Below, piece after piece: positions 21,570 through 32,941 of a stretch of 62,000 nt of DNA; positions within the stretch are counted from its first letter, which is position 1, and each line of letters opens with the position of its first letter. Under the pieces are notes generated by a model. It had not been told where the DNA came from and did not search any database. It worked only from the letters and a program-made list of their open reading frames with translations. Source of the stretch: Bolinopsis microptera (lineage: Eukaryota > Ctenophora > Tentaculata > Lobata > Bolinopsidae); the NCBI RefSeq assembly GCF_026151205.1, contig NC_087082.1:8316901-8378900 (forward strand), written 5' to 3'. The translations under genes were made by a program, and so were the position numbers.

Positions 21570-22355
21570 ATGAAAATGGCAAGTCGGAGCCAATCGGCTG
21601 ATACTTGTCAACTATGGCCAAACTATACATCTGGGTTACTTGCTGGTGTGGTGAATGTGGCTGCAACATTTCCTATCAATAAAGTCATCTTCAGGCAACA
21701 AATCAATAGTTCCAGATTTACTGCAGCTGTCAAAGAGGTATCTAGTTGTAAAATTGTAGCTCTACTTCCAAATCTGTCCCATTCTGTGCTAATTGCAGAG
21801 CTCGACCGGGATCCCGGCGCAGCCGGGATCCCGGCCGGGATTTGGCGATTTTGTCCCGGTCCCGGTCCCGGCCGGGATTTTGTTTTTAGCCGGGATTTTA
21901 GCCGGGATTTTTCCAAAATAAAGTCGGTTTTTGAGCGTATATTTGAGCCCAAATTTCACGAACCTGTGAACATTTTCCGAAAAGTTTTACTACAACAGTG
22001 CTCTACAGTGCTTCTTAATAGTTAGATCATTTCACTTTCTCGTCGCCAAAAGTTAATTGAAAATTCAACTTTCAAGTCTTATGTGAAATGTTTATGTTAC
22101 ATGATCAAAATTCTATGAATTTTGATCAATGGTAGTTGGCAAATTTCAAGTCAAACAAAATTTACTAATGTTCAAAATTAATTATATGTTCAACTGTTCA
22201 CTTCATGAGTAACAAATTACAAAATGTTAGAAGAAAGCTGAAGTCCGAACAAACTTAGAAATACTCAAGAGTCAGGGGCCTCGCCCTCATCAGCTTCTTC
22301 ATCTGATGAAATAACTATGTCCACATTCATTTCGCGCTCTCTATCTCAGATATAA

Positions 22356-22412
<57 letters not shown>

Positions 22413-24945
22413 GATAGAGAAAGATAGAGAGAGATAGCGATTAGAGAGAGATAGAGTAGTTACTACAGGGTGGCCCATAAGTGACTACCCACACGCAACC
22501 TCTTAATAACTCACGTAATTCGTCTCCAAATTGCACCAAAATTTCAGAGATTATATATATGGGTCAAACTTAGATTTCCTGAAAGTTTCGTAAGCCACGC
22601 CCAATTACAGTGGGCGTGGCGTGACACTCCCTCTTTTTCACTATTGTCTTCATAAAATGAGAACGCTTTAAGCTAAGAACTCAAAATTTTTTGCACACAT
22701 TTGGCTTGATAATTGAAAACTTTTCCAAAAGTTTCAAGTTCATTGGTTAAAATATGGCTGAGTTATGACCATTTTAAAATCCATCGGATATGTGATCCGA
22801 GCACTCAGTCAGTGATATTTGCACTCAATTAGTGATCTCGTCACCCAATCTGATCAAGAGTAAGGCGTTAGCGTGTATTAATGAGGTTCATTAGGCTTTG
22901 ATTGGATACCGATGATGACTTTGCTAGAAAGGAAAACACAAATTTTTAGGATAAATCAATAAATGAAATCAACTAATAAAAATTCCCACACAAAAACAAT
23001 TCAATAATTTGAACCTGTGACTAGCAGGGCTAACAAGCCCTGAAATGGTGACACCACCATAAATTCGTGTGATAGCGTTTTAGGTGCTGTCAGCTGTATA
23101 GGCCGGCCCATAAGCAGGCTGCAACCAATCAAGCGGTGCATGTGAGCCAAACAGGCCATTAACCAAGTGACGAGATCACTGACTGAGTGCTCGGATCACG
23201 TATCCGATGAATTTTGAAATGGTCATAACTTAGCCATATTTTAACCAATGAACTTGAAACTTTGGGAAAGGTTTTCAATTATCAAGCCAAATGTGTGCAA
23301 AAAATTTTGAGTTCTTAGCTTAAAGCGTTCTCATTTTATGAAGACAATAGTGAAAAAGAGGGAGTGTCTCGCCACGCCCACTGTAATTGGGCGTGGCTTA
23401 CGAAACTTTCAGGAAATCTAAGTTTGACCCATATCTATAATCTCTGAAATTTTGGTGCAATTTGGAGACGAATTACGTGAGTTATTAAGAGGTTGCGTGT
23501 GGGTAGTCACTTATGGGCCACCCTGTACTACTTACTGTCAATTTTAACTTGACATACCTCAGTTTGTTCTGGAAGATTTTATTTAACATATAACACTGTT
23601 TCATTTTAACTGAGATTGAGAAATATTGGAAAAATCCCGGTCCCGGCCGGGATGAGGCTAATCCCGGTCCCGGCCGGGTTTTCATTTCGATCCCGGTCCC
23701 GGTCCCGGCCGGGATGAAGGTCATCCCGGCCCGGTCCCGGCCGGGACTAAATTTCGATCCCGGTCGACCACTGGCTAATTGTTAATAATTTAGTCGAATA
23801 TGTAATATATGATTCATTTCCTATGTTATGTGCAAACAACATTTTAAACCTAAGACTGATCTAGACAGCTAGGCACTTCCTCAATTTTGTAAATTTAATT
23901 TTCAGGTTCACAAAGAAGGATTACTTATGCTTTATCGTGGAATGGCTCTCCCGCTTTGTCAAAAGTCTGTTCAAGTGGGGTTAATGTATGGATTATTCGA
24001 GACGTTCTATAAGGTAACTTATAGAACTTGAGGATAACCAAAATTTAACTCCTGTTACCAAATTCTCCAGGCAAATCAAAATTTCGGGTTTTAAGTGAAA
24101 AACTCATTATTGTGAAGGAAATCTTAATTATTCAAATTTATAATTGAATTGAAATGCTTTTTATAACAATGAATGTTTACCAGGGCCTTCCAACAAATGT
24201 GATTGCAGACAACACAAGTAGAACTGTAGTTGCAGCAACACTAACTGGCATAAGTGAAGCTCTTGTTGCCACCCCCTTTGAACGTGGTCAAAGTTTACTG
24301 CAGACTCCTGCATTCCATGGGAAAATTAAAAATACATTGGATCTCAGGTGATTACTGATTAGAACTAACTGAAGATGTGATGTTGTCTTTAATTAATTGT
24401 ACTTCCATATTAATTTAATTTTTAAATCACTGGATTTTATCGACTGATCCTTCTTAAAATAAATCTCACAGGCACCACCTGAGATCAATCCAGCAGTGGT
24501 ACAGAGGTTTCAGTGCAATTCTCATCAGAAACTGCTCCACAAACTGTCTTTTCTTTGTTTGTCGGAACCCTCTGCGTAATGCGCTGCCCTCTTCACAGAC
24601 CCGGCAGGGGCAATTTGCGTTAAACTTTGTTTGTGGTGCTTGTTTAGGTATAGAAAACATTTCAATTTTAGATTTCAATCTATTGCTCATGCTATAACCT
24701 TAATGAAACAGTATCATTGCATTTCAACTTTCAACTAAAGAATAAGTATTGTTAGTTCAATGTTGCACAGTATTCTTTTATTTATAATCGATCATAACGA
24801 TCACATTACATTGCTGAACAATTTGATTTAATGAGTAAATTCAGGTGGTGCAAATAGTACTCTGATATACCCTGTAAATGTTGTGAAGAGCTACCAGCAG
24901 AAACAGATATCCAGTAATAGAGAATCCCTTCTCAAATCTTGCAAG
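21570..24945 (+). CDS. SLC25A51-like mitochondrial carrier, 5 exons, 3' end not found
   Basis: Inner mitochondrial membrane carrier resembling SLC25A51/52, known NAD+ carriers in vertebrates. Exons are 21570-21737, 23906-24013, 24184-24347, 24472-24647 and 24845-24945, with GT-AG junctions and consistent phases, giving 239 residues. The three carrier repeats are visible: FPINKVIFRQQ in exon 1, TPFERGQSLLQ in exon 3 and YPVNVVKSYQQKQ in exon 5, each at the end of an odd-numbered membrane helix. In repeats 1 and 3 the usual acidic residue of PX[DE]XX[KR] is Asn, which agrees with the SLC25A51 subfamily. YRGMALPLCQKS (exon 2) and WYRGFSAILIRNC (exon 4) are the even-helix motifs. About 45-60 C-terminal residues with the last helix are missing. 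I could not find them up to 26140, so the gene either has a distant last exon or is broken. Intron 1 carries two nested transposons. Confidence 0.82.
22353..22456 (+). repeat. GAGATA microsatellite
   Basis: Impure run of GAGA and GATA units inside the hAT-type element. Confidence 0.95.
22466..23525. mobile_element. Nested MITE with inverted repeats of about 350 bp
   Basis: The left arm (22466 to about 22815) and right arm (about 23180-23525) are inverted copies beginning CAGGGTGGCCCATAAGTGAC, with only scattered differences. It is flanked by TACTA on both sides, which can be a 5 bp duplication or a TA duplication with chance extension. The start CAGGGTGGCCC resembles Tc1/mariner-like termini. 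The middle (22816-23179) encodes nothing recognisable. Confidence 0.85.
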
Positions 24946-26544
24946 GTAATTTTGTTATCATTAGTTTATTAATACTATGCGTTCAGGTATTTGCATTGAT
25001 AAAGCTAAAGCCATGTTGACAGATGCAGCCGTGCATTTAGTTGAACGAAATAAGGTTGCAAGGGAGGAACTGTCAACCGGAGTGAGAAGAAATCGGATTT
25101 AATCGATTAAGCAAAAACGCTTTCTTGGCCCATCCTTGAGGGTCATCTTGGCGATGCTAGGTTAGTTTGATAGGCCAGTAATGAGTATAAATTTATCTGA
25201 CCCTTTCTGTACTACATTGCGATATTTTGCTAGACGTGCTTATTTTGTGTTTACTTGTTATAGATGCTTTAACTTTAAGCTATATGATATAACTACATCG
25301 TTTTAACGTTCGGTTTCTTCAGCGGATGAGAAAGGAGTGATGCGTCAGGGGGGTATCTCTATCGTGGACGTATATCCGTGCTTTCAGAAGGCCTACGACG
25401 CTACACGAAACTGAATCTGGGTATCTCGACTACCCAAAAAGTTTAGACAGTACATCTCACTCAGATTAACTTTGATTGCAAAAGCTTTATCGATATGTTT
25501 GTGTCGGTTTACCAGGTAAATTTTGTCGGTTATATTGAGTTTAACAGTAATAAATACAATTTATGATTTTACTGTCCAAAAATTTCTAACTCCAAGTTAG
25601 CAAGGTGAATTCAGATTTATAATTAGATTTCTAGCGGCGGGTCTAATTAATACACGTTCTCTGATAAGTCAAACTCATACGATAAGGTTATGGAAACTGT
25701 CATGTGCTCTTAATATGGCTCGTATACCGGACAGATAGAATATAACTTACAAGCTTTTCAAAATTTTCCACTCAGGTGTCAAAAAAACCAGAGGAACCAT
25801 CGATTTCAAGGACGGTTCCTACCTTGCGTCATGCTGACCGAAAAGCGTATCAATGAGAAACCCCCGAGACGGCTTATGTTTAAGACCAAGCTGGGATCCT
25901 GGGAGCGATCACTACCCCTCCTTTTTAATCAGACAAAACTATGCTCTGTGGAGTTGGATGATTATTATAATTCTCCTCTAAGTTGTTGTTATTCCCTGTC
26001 ACACCAGTCAGTGGACACTCGGTCGCTCTTTGTCACTGGTTCAACGAAGAGATACGGTCGGAAGATATCAACTGGCCATTATGCTGCCAGACTGCAGCGG
26101 CCAGAAGAATCTAAGTGGCCGAGTTTACTCATAAAATGATTTTGTATGGTAACGGAACTAGCAATTAAAGAACTACGATTTTATAACTTTTATTTTCTAT
26201 CTTCAAATTCAATTATTATTGTATTCTTCTCAAAATTTACGTTCCCGCATTTTGGAGCACTGAAATTGTTTTTTAATACTATCAATTGATATTGCAATAA
26301 CATAATATGAAAATTATTATATATATTATTTGTATTATGAATATTGTAGCATGCAACTTGTTATATCACGTAATTTCGGTAATATCAATGCATCTAAAAG
26401 TACACACCTTAGTTTGATGTAGAAATGTAAGAAAGAAGTTTGTCATTTTTAAATTTATTTCAAAGTATGTGATAATTGATTATTTAACAGTCATAAAAGA
26501 TTTTTAATTGTTTCCAAAAAAATTTATTGGTTCTTTTGCGTTGC
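24946..26544. other. Sequence downstream of the carrier exons
   Basis: Expected to contain the last carrier exon. The best candidate, 25325-25415 after a TTTCTTCAG acceptor, encodes YLYRGR in one frame, but that frame has a stop just upstream and the phase does not join exon 5. A splice-like TTTCTTCAG and several GTAA sites suggest real exons of something here. An unrecognised frame at 25831-26139 is listed separately. Confidence 0.35.
25831..26139 (+). CDS. Unrecognised ORF or exon, hypothetical
   Basis: Open frame of 102 residues beginning MLTEKRINEKPPRRLMF, with no domain I recognise. It is basic at the start and mixed later. Base composition (about 47% GC) is higher than its surroundings, which slightly favours coding or a transposon origin. 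It could be the last exon of an unknown gene, because the frame extends upstream of the ATG to near 25775. Confidence 0.2.
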   Translation: MLTEKRINEKPPRRLMFKTKLGSWERSLPLLFNQTKLCSVELDDYYNSPLSCCYSLSHQSVDTRSLFVTGSTKRYGRKISTGHYAARLQRPEESKWPSLLIK

Positions 26545-27890
26545 CGATAGTCAACATAACGCGACAACTAGGCTGGATGGCGACAACTAGCGCTATCAGC
26601 GCTAGTTGTCGCTATCCAGAGATCAGCGCTGGATAACGCTATCCAGCGCAAAATAGAAATGTTCGATAATTGTCGCGTCGCTATCGCCTAGTTGGCGCCA
26701 TCAGTGATCCAGCGCTTAGTTGTCGCTATCCAGCAGCTAGTTGTCGCTGGCTTATTCGACCACTGTCGCACCCGATAGTTGGTGAGGGCCAGCGGCAACT
26801 GGCCATCGCAGAAAAACTAGTTCGATACGGATAACAGCGCTGGATAGCGACAACTAGCGCTGCCAGCGAAGCTAAGCCTGAGCCTGCGCTAGTCAGCGCT
26901 AAACAGCGGCAAAATATAAAAAATCATATTTGCCGCTATTACTCAATACTCGTCAGCAACGCTAGTGACGATTGTAGGTTTATATTTACCATGGAGTACC
27001 AAGACGCACACAGAGTGGAATTAAGGATTTGAAACGAATAATTTCAATTTATGGGTTTCACCCGTTAAAGCGATCATGTGATAATGAATCGCAACATATT
27101 GCGCTGGTAAGCGTCAGCTGACGATTAATATTATATAATAATATCGTAAATATATAGATTTGATTTTGGAATTGGGTAGATTGCGCCAGTCAGCACTATA
27201 CCTTACCAGCGTAGTTTCGATTTATTATAGCTGGTCCATTAATAGCATTGCAATTGACTCTGACAGCTAATTAGTGACGAGTAATATCGCAACTATATTG
27301 CGCTTGGCAGCGCTTTGCTGACGAATAATATCGCAAGTATATGATTTCGATACATTGCGCTGGCCAGCGCTCGCTGAAGGTAATACTAATATCGCTGCCA
27401 TTTTGCGCTGGCCATCGATGCTATCGCTTAGCGCTGGCCCAAGCGCTGGCCAGCGCTAGTTGTCGGCTATTATATCAGCGCTAGTTGTCGCGACAATTAT
27501 CGAAAATTTATCAATACAATTTATATTTAGCGCTTGGATATTAATAGCGACACCCTAGCGCTGGCCCGCGCTAATGTCGCCATCACGCTAGTTGTCGCTA
27601 TCCAGCGATTTAGTTGTCATATACAGCGTAGTTGTCGCTTTATCAAGCGCTAGTTTCGCTATCCAGCGATAGTTGTCGCTATCCAGCACTAGTTATCGAA
27701 CTGTTTTCTGCGATGGTCCAGTTGCGATGGCCATCACAAACTATCGAGTGCGACAGTGACGATGCCCAGCGACAACTAGCGCTGGATTCGACACTAGCGC
27801 TGGATGGCGACAACTAGCGCTGGATAGCGAACAACTAGCGCTGGATGGCGACAAATTATCGAACATTTATATTTTGCGCGGATAGCGTTA
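26545..27890. mobile_element. Foldback-type repeat built from AGCGCTAGTTGTCGC units
   Basis: Two outer blocks (about 26560-26900 and 27400-27890) hold many degenerate copies of a unit close to CCAGCGCTAGTTGTCGCTAT in both orientations. The blocks are also inverted copies of each other on a larger scale: ATAACGCTATCCAGCGCAAA at 26632 matches the reverse of 27870-27895. The middle (26900-27400) is AT-rich with scattered GCGCTGGCCAGCGC palindromes. No ORF looks real. The structure fits a foldback transposon or an expanding palindromic satellite. Target duplication not identified. Confidence 0.65.
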
Positions 27891-28683
27891 TCGTTTATTG
27901 TTGACGGTTTGACTAGATAATATATTATCAGCTTTATATTTTCTTTATGGAATATGGATACATGACATATAAGTGTCGTTTTCACTTGTTTGCATGATAA
28001 GCATTAATTTAATTTACGTTTCTCTTTACCAACAGTGTATCATAGTTGTACAATCTTTCTCGTCGTAAACCTTTTGGCATTCTGCATTTGATATATCTCC
28101 ACATAATTCTAACAGGTTAAGGGCTGACCAGATGTTTAAACTTTAAATGTGTAGAGTATAATATAACATATAGTAAACCGATCACATTTATCTCAAAACA
28201 TAAGCTGCTCGAAAGTGGTGTAACCTCATTAAATCGTAACAGGCAATTAGGCCCGCAGTTCTGTTTGGGGCTTCATTAGTGATGACCTCGGTCGTACATT
28301 TTTGCATACATGATCACGGGAACAACAGGGCGCCCCTTAGGCTTGGAAGATCAATTAGTAAACAGTTTGAGCGGCTCCCTAACACACTGGATTGTTGTAA
28401 TTTGTTAGTTTTTTATTAGCGATTTTCGTTGATGGGTCAAGTCCATTTTCGGTAAAACTTCAACCATCCTTATTTTTATTAAATAAGCATTACAACAGTA
28501 TTTTCCTCAACAAAATCGAAAAAAAAACCCGCCACTCTATCCCCCTGTATCGTCAAAAAATTTAAAAAGCCAGAGCCCAGAGATAAGCTTTTTGTCAACA
28601 TAGCGATCACACCATCAAAAAAGTTAACACATAACATCAAATAGTATGGAACTTTCTAAATGTGACTTCACAGTGCACTGAAA
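27891..28683. other. No gene seen
   Basis: AT-rich single-copy sequence. I see no exon, repeat or element that I can support. Confidence 0.5.
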
Positions 28684-28804
28684 TGATCGTTTCGCGCACG
28701 CTAGTTCTTCTCGTACAGTTGCACCTGAGATTTCTCGCGCGGCTCGCAAATTACTTGAAACCCACCATAGTGAAACGACCGTGGGGGTCGCAACGGGATA
28801 CAAC
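28684..28804. mobile_element. Degenerate relative of the 100-117 bp MITE
   Basis: It shares GTGAAACGACCGTGGGGGTC and GCAAC(G/A)TGATACAA-like sequence with 59245-59361 and 60717-60816, plus a GC-rich left part. No clean ends or target duplication are visible. Confidence 0.5.
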
Positions 28805-29359
28805 GTATAGATAACGTCGAGCTGTACTTCTGTTCATTGCAAAAGTTTGACACACGCTGAAACCCCTTTTGATCGCGCGCGCCGCGTGCACGAGAGGTGT
28901 GCAACTTACTGGGCCGCGCTCAGCCTGTCATTCCGCCTAATCTCTATTCGTTATGTTTATGAACATAATAGCCTGAGGTCCCCAGGTAATGTGCAACGTG
29001 TAGCAAGCAAGCAAGAGTGTACAAAGGACGAAAAATGGCTAATTTATTACTTAAAATGCCAATAACTCCTAAAATATTTGTTCAAAATTTCACGCAAGGG
29101 GGGACCCTTGTGTTCACATTAACAAATTTAAAAATAATTTTCCTTTAAATTTTAAAATATTAGTTATAGCAAAAGTTTCGTTTCTGGTCTCGATGAGTTG
29201 ATTGACGATGTCAACCCATTGACGATCGACGATGCGAAGCAAGAATGCTAGTTCGCGCGGCGCGTCGAAGTCCTCCAACTCGATTAGTCCTCCTGATTAC
29301 GATATCATAATAATGAAGTGATAATAACTGAAAATGTGAGACATGAAAGTCATAGACCA

Positions 29360-30060
29360 AAAACAAACTGATATTGGGATACGAAACATGTATCAAAAAC
29401 TTAACAAGAATTGCGCCCGTTGTTTCGTTTTGGCGGACGCTAGATTTCCATTTCACATTTACTATAAATTTAAGTATAAGCTCCAATCAGCTCACTTCAA
29501 TCTTCATGATAATAATATTGATAAATTATGCATCAAATACGGGAAACACTTGAAATTCAGTTCAATTGCCGTAGAACTTAACTTGTATCTGTAATTCAAG
29601 AAATTATCAGCAAATTTAAACTATACTCGTGTACACATCAATACACTACGCGTGCCACGTAAAAATTGGGCGTATTACCTAATAGTAATATTATACATTA
29701 CATGCATCATATACATTAAAACACAGTCGCGCCGCGCATTCATAGATCACAGGCTATCTATACATCACATCTCCGCAAGCAATCCTCGCGCGCGCCCAAC
29801 TTTTTCGTTACCTGAGGACCCGAATAAAGATTTGGCGGAATGACAGGCTGAGCGCGGTCCAGTAACTTTTTCGTTGCATGGTAACGAACGGAAGGAAGGA
29901 AGGAAGGACACACGACATATTTAAACCCACCTATCTCGTTCTCCAAAATCTACGTTTTTCTGCAAAAACCTCCATTTGTAACCTTTCACTATTGCCTTTT
30001 TTCAAAAGGGTGAAAAGGAAAAAATTGCGCGCAAAAGCACGCGCATGGCGCAGCAAACTC
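29360..30060. other. Right-arm sequence with no left counterpart, partly inverted-repeat
   Basis: The left arm skips most of this interval. A block near 29835-29866 (GGCGGAATGACAGGCTGAGC) is the inverse of 28906-28938, so the two may be ends of one element of about 960 bp. A GAAGGAAGGAAGGAAGGA repeat lies at 29890. No convincing gene. Confidence 0.4.
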
Positions 30061-30652
30061 CGATCTAGCAGTCACGATCTTAGGATAGAAAAAGGTCGCT
30101 ACACCAAAGATCAACTCAACACAGCTCTTAAAACGTGTCGCTTCTGCTGCTCCTCAGAAACGGATGTCATACGTTTTTTAGAGGAGCTCCCCTTCTTTGA
30201 AACTCCTATTCTAGAAACCGAAGACCACGTCCTAACTGAGTGCCCCTACTACCATCAACTCAGGTCCAACCTCTCTGACAACCTCAAAAGCCTGTTGATG
30301 CTAAAAGAATATGGAGCAATAATGAACTCACCCCATATAAAAGAGTTCGGGAAGTACCTTACAGACTCCTCAAATCTACGTAATCCTCCTAAAACGTCCC
30401 TTAACCCTCGCAAACAGATGTAGTACTCGAACTTTATTTACTGTATTACCTTAAATTATTATAGACGATTTTCTTTTATTTTCGTGAAATTGTAAACGGT
30501 TAAATTTTACTATTTTTAAATGATTCAGTTTTGATAATTTTATTTATTCATTTATTCATTTATTCATTTATTCATTCTTGTATAGCCAAGACGAGTCCGT
30601 TAGTGTTCTCTCTGGTAATTTCATGTTTAATCCTGTTTAATCCTGTTTAATC
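30061..30652 (+). pseudogene. 5'-truncated LINE with zinc-knuckle C-terminus, right arm only
   Basis: The frame ending at 30423 encodes CRFCCSSETD, then ETEDHVLTECPYYHQLR, a C-C-H-C finger typical of LINE reverse-transcriptase C-termini, followed by a short 3' UTR. ATTC/TTTA repeats lie at 30540-30575, and about three copies of TTTAATCCTG sit at the 3' end (30625-30652). The left arm reads straight from CGCAGCAAAC to AAGCGCCGTG, showing the empty site. The first part of the open frame (29878-30060) belongs to the older sequence. Confidence 0.7.
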
Positions 30653-31605
30653 CAAGCGCCGTGTAGCATTTTTAGCGAAAATTGCTACACGGCGCGGATT
30701 TATTTTATGATCACATTTTTAACATTTAGACAACCTTTGGTACCAAATTTATCGAAATCGGAGAAAAACGTTCTGTGCTCGCGCTTGGCACTTATTGCAC
30801 TAACTAATGTGTAATATAATATAATGTATTAAATTAATCCGATTTAGTTTTTAAAACCGTATTTTACAAAAGGTATTTCACGAGTTCACGACTTTGGTTA
30901 TCAAATAATAAAAATTGAAAATAATCTTGAGCTGAGCTTGGCTGCTTGGAGCCACAAAATGTGTCGACAGTCGAAGAATCACTTAATTCACAATTTTATT
31001 TATTCTAGGGCATTTAAAATTCAGAACCCCGCACCATAAATAGTGAGAAACGCAAATTAAGGGGATTGTCGACGGTATAATTTTTGGAACAAATATTTTA
31101 CGAGTATCACCCGTTAAACATTGCACTACTGCTAGATATTCACTTATAACTGAGACATCAAGGTGCAATTGCAAGTCCAAAGTCAATAGTTAACTCACGA
31201 TCGACTGAACTCATGGTCCGGTTCCATCACAGCGATTCTCAAATTCCGATTTGCTATGTGCTCGGACCAGTCCTAGTTACATCTTTATGATCTGACAGTC
31301 ATTAAATATAATACGTAACTATTATATGAACTACTGGTCAATAATTTATTTTTTATTCTTGAAAGCCAAAAGCACAAACAGCAAAGCGGCGTGCGCTACA
31401 CGCACGCATGCAGCGCACGCGGATTTCAAAAAGCGCGCTTATTTAGCGCGCAAATTACGCTCTTAAATGCTGAAAGCAACACTTTCTTTATGGGTCTTGA
31501 GCAGCAAAAATGTGCTTTAAAACATGGAACCCACGTGTTTTGTCTCGCGTGGCAACTGCCGCAAGGTTCTAGAACAGTAACGAAGCATTCATGAACACGA
31601 AATTC

Positions 31606-32941
31606 TTCAAATTCTTATATGTACAATAAATAAACAGCATACTTGCAGAATAAATATGTACATACAGTATCTTGGTTGACTGGAAAATGTCACAGCTTAA
31701 GAAAAGATGTAATCGGTGGTAAATTTTACATTTCCAGCTCTTCCCGACGTCGACAGAAGGACTTAATCTTATCATCACTCTTTCTTCTCATTTAAAAACA
31801 GAATAAAGTGATTTTCCGAACTGAGACGTTGAGTTATCGGAAAAATATGCGTATCACGAAACGCCCTCCGGCCACTTCTTCATATCGTGCAATATCATAT
31901 GCAAAATTTGCACAGAAAAAAAAAAACTTATTGCCATTTCCTAATTCATCAAAAAAAAACAAAAAACATCAAAATCAAAATCAGCCCAAATTCTAATCGA
32001 TAAGGTGAAATACAAAATTTGAATCAAATAGGGAAAGGGTATAAATCCAGGATAAAGAATATTAGGTTCCTTCAAAAGACAAAATATTTGAATACCATAG
32101 AACCGAAATGTCAATACTCAATTTCCAGTCAAAACTGAAAGGGAGAATTGAGTGGAAAATGTAAACAGAACTAGATTCACACAAATTTGTTTGTATTGAT
32201 AAAAAGCAACACTCCGTCATATTTCCAAAAACATCGTTAAGATTACACTGTATTCGAACGCAAAATAACCATACTACATAGATGTTAGTAGAATTAACTT
32301 ATTCGAATCGGAGATAGATATTGGCATAAAAGACCTAGACCTGTGGTAATCAGAAAAAGACAAATTGCGAACCGTATCATAATGTAACCTGGTAGAATAA
32401 AAAAACAGCAAATAGAAACCTAGTTTATTCTACTGAGAAACTTACCCACATAGTGGTTATAAAACGTTACAATTTCAAGAGCAGTAACAAATGGCATTAA
32501 GGGCATGCAGCCGGCTGCAGTCTAACTTTTACTATAATAGAATCGAGTATGAACTTTAAGATCTAAAGCAAAAGAGGATTCAATGTTAGGGGTCCGGAAT
32601 GTTGTTTTCAGGTTCGACCAAAAGATTTTACAGTGAAACGTCGAACACCAGACCAGATTTATATCATATGTACTACTAGAACAATATTGAGTATCGCGTT
32701 TGGGACTTATTTTTTTGCTAGATTTCTTTCTTTACGATAATCTGATCTAACGTTAGACGTTACACTGTACAATTAGATGTTAACTAACAAAATGTTTCAT
32801 GCTTTTGTCCTAAATTTTGGTAAAACAATTTTTGCAGACTTGGTTCAAAGTCACTACTAGTCAGCAACTACTTTTGTAATTTGGAGAGGAACTGTTTTCT
32901 GGGTGGAAGGGAAAAGGAGGGGTATTAAAATGTCTCTTCTG
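31606..32941. other. 3' flank of MXD, right copy, no gene seen
   Basis: Reverse-complement counterpart of 14953-16290. No gene seen. Confidence 0.6.

Larger units (their letters stand above)
21796..23773. mobile_element. hAT-type element with GC-rich CCCGGTCCCGG repeats
   Basis: It is flanked by the 8 bp direct repeat GCTAATTG (21788-21795, 23774-23781), the duplication length of hAT transposons. Ends start CAGAGCTCGACCGGGATC and, in reverse, CAGTGGTCGACCGGGATC, the CAGNG form common in hAT. Subterminal DNA at both ends has many copies of GGTCCCGGCCGGGAT, in sharp contrast to the AT-rich surroundings. There is no transposase. A second element (22466-23525) is nested inside. It lies in intron 1 of the carrier gene. 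Confidence 0.88.

Noticed and set aside
25325-25415. Possible last exon of the carrier gene (YLYRGR)
   Set aside because: The frame has a stop just upstream and its phase does not join exon 5. The remaining residues do not resemble the last carrier helix.
26545-27890. CRISPR-like or tandem array
   Set aside because: Units are degenerate, in both orientations and not evenly spaced by unique spacers. The genome is eukaryotic.
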